Made by a program: the position numbers and the translations under genes
Assembly (NCBI GenBank): GCA_905235375.1
Contig: CAJOLH010000064.1
Location: 1 to 34,246 of the forward strand
Source: an uncultured Bacteroidales bacterium
Lineage (GTDB): Bacteria; Bacteroidota; Bacteroidia; Bacteroidales; UBA3663
DNA: 34,246 nucleotides
Reading direction: 5' to 3'
Shown: in pieces, positions 30,898-34,246 of the stretch
Layout of the letters: each line of letters opens with the position of its first letter
Position numbering within the stretch: the first letter of the stretch is position 1
Notes under the pieces: generated by a model
What the model saw: the letters and a program-made list of their open reading frames with translations, nothing else
What the model was told of the DNA's origin: nothing
The model's database searches: none

Positions 30898-32748
30898 ATG
30901 AAGTTCAGAATCCTTCTATTGACTGTAGCCCTAATGATCGGTTCCATGCATACAGCTCCTGCTATGCGCATGGAACCCTATTCGGGCTCCCGGATCTTCT
31001 GGGACACAAGCACCCGAACCACCATCTTCCAAAACGGCGGATACAGTCGTCTGATTGAGCTCCAGGATGGCCGTCTGATGGCCGTCTGCGAGAGTGGAGG
31101 CATACAGATAGCATTCAGCGCAAACCAGGGTTTTACATGGTCCTCCCCCACGCGCATTGCATCCAATCCGGCAGGAGTCAGCGAGTGCGTGCCCGACCTG
31201 ATACAGTTGGCCGATGGAACCATCATCGTCGCCTACAATCCGCGACCCTCCAGACCCTATTCCGAAGAACGGAGATTCGGCATCAGATGCCGCCGTTCGA
31301 CCGACAATGGAGCATCGTGGAGCGACGAGATCTTCGTCTATGATGCCAGCCACCTTTGGGACGACGGATGCTGGGAGCCGTCGATGCTCGAGTTGCCGTC
31401 GGGCGAAGTGCAGCTCTACTTCGCCGACGAGAGCCCGTTCACGACCAGCAACGAACAGCAGATTTCGCTGTGCCGGTCGTTCGACGGAGGATTGACCTGG
31501 AGCGCCCCCCAGCGTGTCAGCTATCGGCAAGGCTACCGCGACGGGATGCCTTCTCCCGTGTTGCTGAAAGACGAATCCGAAATTGTAGTAATCATTGAAG
31601 ACAACGGTTGGGGTGCGGGGTTCAGTGATTTCTATCCCACCACAGTGCGCACCTCTCTCGAAAACAACTGGCACGACTTCTGGGTCAACGCGGCAGATCC
31701 GCTGCGCGAAAAGACCTACAACCTTGATTTTGCACCGAAGGCCCTCGGCGGGGCACCCTATCTGCGCGTCTTGCCAAGCGGCGAAACCGTGATGTGTCAT
31801 CAGTCGGGCCTCGACCACAGCGGCCATCCCCAGATGCGTGTAGCCGTCGGCAACAGCGAGGCGCGCGACTTCAAGGCCGTGAGTGTGCCTTTCAGCATTG
31901 GCAGCAACGAGGAGGGGCTGTGGAACTCGGTAGCCGTAATCGACACCGGCATCGTAGTGGCCGTGAGCGGCATCGCAGGCAGCATCGAGATGATGAAGGG
32001 CTATCCGGTGCGCGCACTGACGGCACCCTTCGGGCATCCTTCGATCGACGGCAGGCAGACCAGTGGCGAAGGGTACATGAAGCGCAATGCCACACAGATG
32101 ATACTCGGCACCCAGACGGGCACCCGCGTGGCCGCCGACCTGGCCTACGACGACGATTCGCTCTACGTCTTTGCCCGCATCAGCGACCGCACACCCGTCC
32201 CCAATGGCGCCGACTGCGATGCCATCGTCATGCTAATCGATGCAGCCGACACGTGCGACGAACATCCGCAGGCAGGATGCTACCGCTTCGGCATCCGCAG
32301 GGATGGCTCGCTGATGCGCCCGTTCTATGGCTCGGAGGGGAAATGGAACTATGGCAACACTAACGACCTGAACATACGCGCCGCCACGACGTCGGCAGCC
32401 ACCTACTACATCATCGAAGCTGCCATCCCCTGGGCCGACCTTGGCCTCTCGGCGCCACCCGTCGGGCAGCGCATGGCATTTGCCATCGAGAGCACCGACA
32501 ACCGCCAGGGCAATGCCTACACCGAAACGATCCCCGACGCGCACCCCGACCGCCCCTGGACGTGGATGGAACTGCGCCTGGGGGCCAAGTCCGCCGACAT
32601 GGCCATCCGGGGCGTGGAGCGCGATGCCTGCACCGAAGCCGACACCATCGCACTGCCGACCATCTACACGGGGCTCGCCCTGACGATTGTGCGCCAGCGG
32701 CAAGCTGATGGCTCACTGACCATACGCAAAATGTTATGCAAAAGATGA
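30898..32748 (+). CDS. Sialidase-fold glycoside hydrolase, probable GH93 exo-arabinanase, with C-terminal CBM9-like domain
   Basis: A 616-residue secreted protein with a signal peptide (about residues 1-22). The N-terminal part (about 30-365) is a sialidase-type beta-propeller, with Asp-box motifs FSANQGFTWSSP, STDNGASWSDE and SFDGGLTWSAP. The segment CWEPSMLELPSGEVQLYFADE followed by QGYRDGMPSPVLL resembles GH93 exo-1,5-alpha-L-arabinanases, as far as I recall that family; GH33 sialidase is the alternative. From about residue 380 to 585 there is a CBM9-like beta-sandwich (DDDSLYVFARISDRTP, YYIIEAAIPWADLGL, RMAFAIESTDN). The stop overlaps the GH43 start (ATGA), so the two enzymes are translationally coupled. 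Together they suggest an arabinose-containing glycan. Confidence 0.75.
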   Translation: MKFRILLLTVALMIGSMHTAPAMRMEPYSGSRIFWDTSTRTTIFQNGGYSRLIELQDGRLMAVCESGGIQIAFSANQGFTWSSPTRIASNPAGVSECVPDLIQLADGTIIVAYNPRPSRPYSEERRFGIRCRRSTDNGASWSDEIFVYDASHLWDDGCWEPSMLELPSGEVQLYFADESPFTTSNEQQISLCRSFDGGLTWSAPQRVSYRQGYRDGMPSPVLLKDESEIVVIIEDNGWGAGFSDFYPTTVRTSLENNWHDFWVNAADPLREKTYNLDFAPKALGGAPYLRVLPSGETVMCHQSGLDHSGHPQMRVAVGNSEARDFKAVSVPFSIGSNEEGLWNSVAVIDTGIVVAVSGIAGSIEMMKGYPVRALTAPFGHPSIDGRQTSGEGYMKRNATQMILGTQTGTRVAADLAYDDDSLYVFARISDRTPVPNGADCDAIVMLIDAADTCDEHPQAGCYRFGIRRDGSLMRPFYGSEGKWNYGNTNDLNIRAATTSAATYYIIEAAIPWADLGLSAPPVGQRMAFAIESTDNRQGNAYTETIPDAHPDRPWTWMELRLGAKSADMAIRGVERDACTEADTIALPTIYTGLALTIVRQRQADGSLTIRKMLCKR

Positions 32749-33710
32749 ACCGCACCATTTGCCTCACGATAGGCCTGCTCTGCTTCTGCATGGGCGTTTC
32801 GGCCAATCGGCAAGCCGAAAACGTCCCGCTTGCCGACCCCTTCATCCTTTTGGAGGGTGATACCTATTATGCCTACGGCACACACAGCGCCGTGGGCATC
32901 GAGGTGTATGCCTCGACCGACCTGGAGCGGTGGGAGCCTCGCGGGCTGGCACTCTCCCGAACGGATACCAGTGAGGACGGCAGGTTCTGGGCTCCCGAAG
33001 TTTATCACGTCGGCGACGTGTATTATATGTACTATTCTGCCAACGAGCATCTCTTCGTGGCAACAGCCTCCTCGCCCTTGGGACCTTTCAGGCAGGCGGG
33101 CGGCCCCCTGATGGCTCCGCTCATCGGCGACGAGAAGTGTATCGACGGGAGCGTCTTCATCGACGACGACGGCGCCGCCTACCTTTTCCTTGTGCGCTTC
33201 ACCGACGGGAACTGCATCTGGATGTGCCGCCTGCACGCCGACCTCATGACCCCCGTCGAAGGGTCGCTGACGAAATGCTTCAGCGTCAGCCAACCCTGGG
33301 AGGAACATTTGGGAAGGGTCTGCGAGGGACCGTTCATCCTGAAGCGCGACGGCATCTACTTCCTCACCTATTCGGGCAACGACTTCCGCAGCCCCGACTA
33401 TGCCGTGGGCTATGCACTGGCAGGCTCGCTGACAGGCGAGGAGGGCACCGGCACCTCGTGGCAGAAGTATGAGGGCAACCCCATCGTGCACCGCGCGGAT
33501 GGGCTGTCGGGCACCGGGCATCATTCGTTCTTTACCGACAGGGAAGGCCGGCTGCGCATCGTTTTCCATGCGCATCACTCCGCCACTGAGGTCAGCCCCC
33601 GCAATATGTTCATCGCGACGATGGAAGTCAACGGCAACGTCCTGCGGCTGGCCGACGAGCCCGTCATCCATGCCGTGACCGTGACCGAAACAGGCAGACC
33701 GACACCATGA
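32745..33710 (+). CDS. Glycoside hydrolase family 43 (arabinofuranosidase/xylosidase type)
   Basis: A secreted five-bladed propeller enzyme of 321 residues, starting from the ATG at 32745; an in-frame ATG three codons earlier is possible, but 32745 gives an ATGA overlap with the preceding stop. A signal peptide (MNRTICLTIGLLCFCMGVSA) is followed by the GH43 triad: catalytic base D31 (LADPFIL), pKa-modulating D134 (CIDGSVF) and acid E194 (VCEGPFI). RFWAPEVY and GTGHHSFF are further family landmarks. GH43 enzymes act on alpha-L-arabinofuranosides or beta-xylosides. There are no extra C-terminal domains, so it is a single-domain form. Its stop overlaps the start of the sensor gene by ATGA. Confidence 0.93.
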   Translation: MNRTICLTIGLLCFCMGVSANRQAENVPLADPFILLEGDTYYAYGTHSAVGIEVYASTDLERWEPRGLALSRTDTSEDGRFWAPEVYHVGDVYYMYYSANEHLFVATASSPLGPFRQAGGPLMAPLIGDEKCIDGSVFIDDDGAAYLFLVRFTDGNCIWMCRLHADLMTPVEGSLTKCFSVSQPWEEHLGRVCEGPFILKRDGIYFLTYSGNDFRSPDYAVGYALAGSLTGEEGTGTSWQKYEGNPIVHRADGLSGTGHHSFFTDREGRLRIVFHAHHSATEVSPRNMFIATMEVNGNVLRLADEPVIHAVTVTETGRPTP

Positions 33711-34246
33711 CAACGCGAAGAACCCTCTCCATCGTGCTGCTGGCGCTTGCCCCTTTCCTCTTTGGACTGGGGCGGGCAGGTGCCTACAACCATCGGTTCA
33801 AGCACATCAACAGCCAGAACGGACTGCCCCACCAGCAGGTGGAGGCCCTGGCGCAGGACCAGAAGGGATACGTCTGGATCGGCACCCGCAACGGACTGGC
33901 GCGTTTCGACGGCTACGAGATGACGTGCCATTATCACGAGCAGGGCAATCCCCGTTCGCTCGCCAACAGCTTCGTGAAGCGGCTGTTCACCGACAGCCGG
34001 GGGCGCGTGTGGGCTTGCACGCCTGAGGGCGTGAGCCGGTACGTCCCTTCGACCAACGACTTCAGGAACTACGGCGGCACGGGCGAAAACCCCTTGAGCA
34101 TCATCGAGACCAGCGACGGCCGCATCTACTGCGCCGGCAACGGACTGTTCCGTCTCGACGAACAGAGCGACTCGCTCGTGGCGGTGGCGACGCCCGAGGC
34201 AGGTTACATCATCTCGCTCGCCGTTGACCGCGATGACAACCTCTAC
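33707..34246 (+). CDS. Hybrid two-component system sensor, N-terminal part (truncated by window end)
   Basis: Only the first 180 codons are present. They encode a signal peptide or membrane anchor (TLSIVLLALAPFLFGLGRAGA) and the start of the periplasmic two-propeller sensor. Regulator-propeller repeats are visible: NGLPHQQVEALAQDQKGYVW-IGTRNGLARFDGY, then FVKRLFTDSRGRVWACTPEGVSRY, and a third starting DGRIYCAGNGLFRLD. The pattern is that of Bacteroidetes HTCS proteins, which carry sensor, histidine kinase, receiver and AraC-type DNA-binding domain in one chain and switch on the neighbouring locus when they bind an oligosaccharide. The kinase and DNA-binding parts lie outside the window. The start overlaps the GH43 stop, implying co-expression with the enzymes it controls. 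Confidence 0.88.
   Translation, partial: MTTRRTLSIVLLALAPFLFGLGRAGAYNHRFKHINSQNGLPHQQVEALAQDQKGYVWIGTRNGLARFDGYEMTCHYHEQGNPRSLANSFVKRLFTDSRGRVWACTPEGVSRYVPSTNDFRNYGGTGENPLSIIETSDGRIYCAGNGLFRLDEQSDSLVAVATPEAGYIISLAVDRDDNLY

Overview
The window looks like chromosomal DNA of a glycan-degrading Bacteroidales bacterium, most likely Prevotella or a close relative. The evidence is a SusC/SusD pair, promoters with the Bacteroidetes -7 box TAnnTTTG (often with TTTG about 20 nt upstream), many secreted or lipoprotein glycoside hydrolases, a split transketolase, C-terminal tails of the 'NLNG...GIYVVNGKK' type, and the start of a hybrid two-component sensor. The genus is inferred from style only; there is no rRNA gene in the window.

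Layout. (1) 256-7487, minus strand: an apparent six-gene operon, in transcription order transketolase N-half, transketolase C-half, FGGY sugar kinase, fucose-isomerase-like enzyme, SGNH hydrolase and MBOAT O-acyltransferase. A divergent DeoR-type repressor (7815-8585, plus) is its likely regulator. The first four genes form an isomerase-kinase-transketolase route resembling D-apiose catabolism; the last two look like an envelope polysaccharide O-acetylation pair. (2) 8664-17263, minus strand: a GH5 lipoprotein followed by a CotH-kinase-like secreted protein; a small secreted protein with a sorting-like tail; a LuxR-type regulator with a degenerate receiver; a type-B carboxylesterase; and a second fucose-isomerase-like enzyme. 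(3) 17934-20449, plus strand: a frameshifted DUF169 gene and a PreA-like dihydropyrimidine dehydrogenase subunit with an extra N-terminal Fe-S region. (4) 20579-34246, plus strand: a polysaccharide utilisation locus made of GH2, an ELWxxDGT-repeat secreted protein, SusC, SusD, a surface lipoprotein, a GH93/sialidase-fold protein with a CBM9-like C-terminus, GH43, and an HTCS sensor cut by the window end. The last three are joined by ATGA stop/start overlaps.

The most unusual feature is a set of structured, interspersed intergenic repeats. Five intergenic stretches (11.8-12.5, 17.4-17.9, 18.7-18.9, 22.4-22.7 and 30.5-30.9 kb) are mosaics of three modules. Module A is a 460-530 nt leader-like element that carries its own -7 box and a conserved 9-bp hairpin. 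Module B is a 138-140 bp MITE-like palindrome with 21-bp terminal inverted repeats. Module C is an approximately 80 nt unit built on a 10-nt periodic ATTCGTG-type repeat. Every cluster lies directly upstream of a gene start. A related hairpin at 30745 differs by a compensatory base-pair change, which supports a folded DNA or RNA structure. I recognise no described system here and no transposase or reverse transcriptase in the window.

No tRNA, rRNA, CRISPR array, phage gene or complete insertion sequence was seen.
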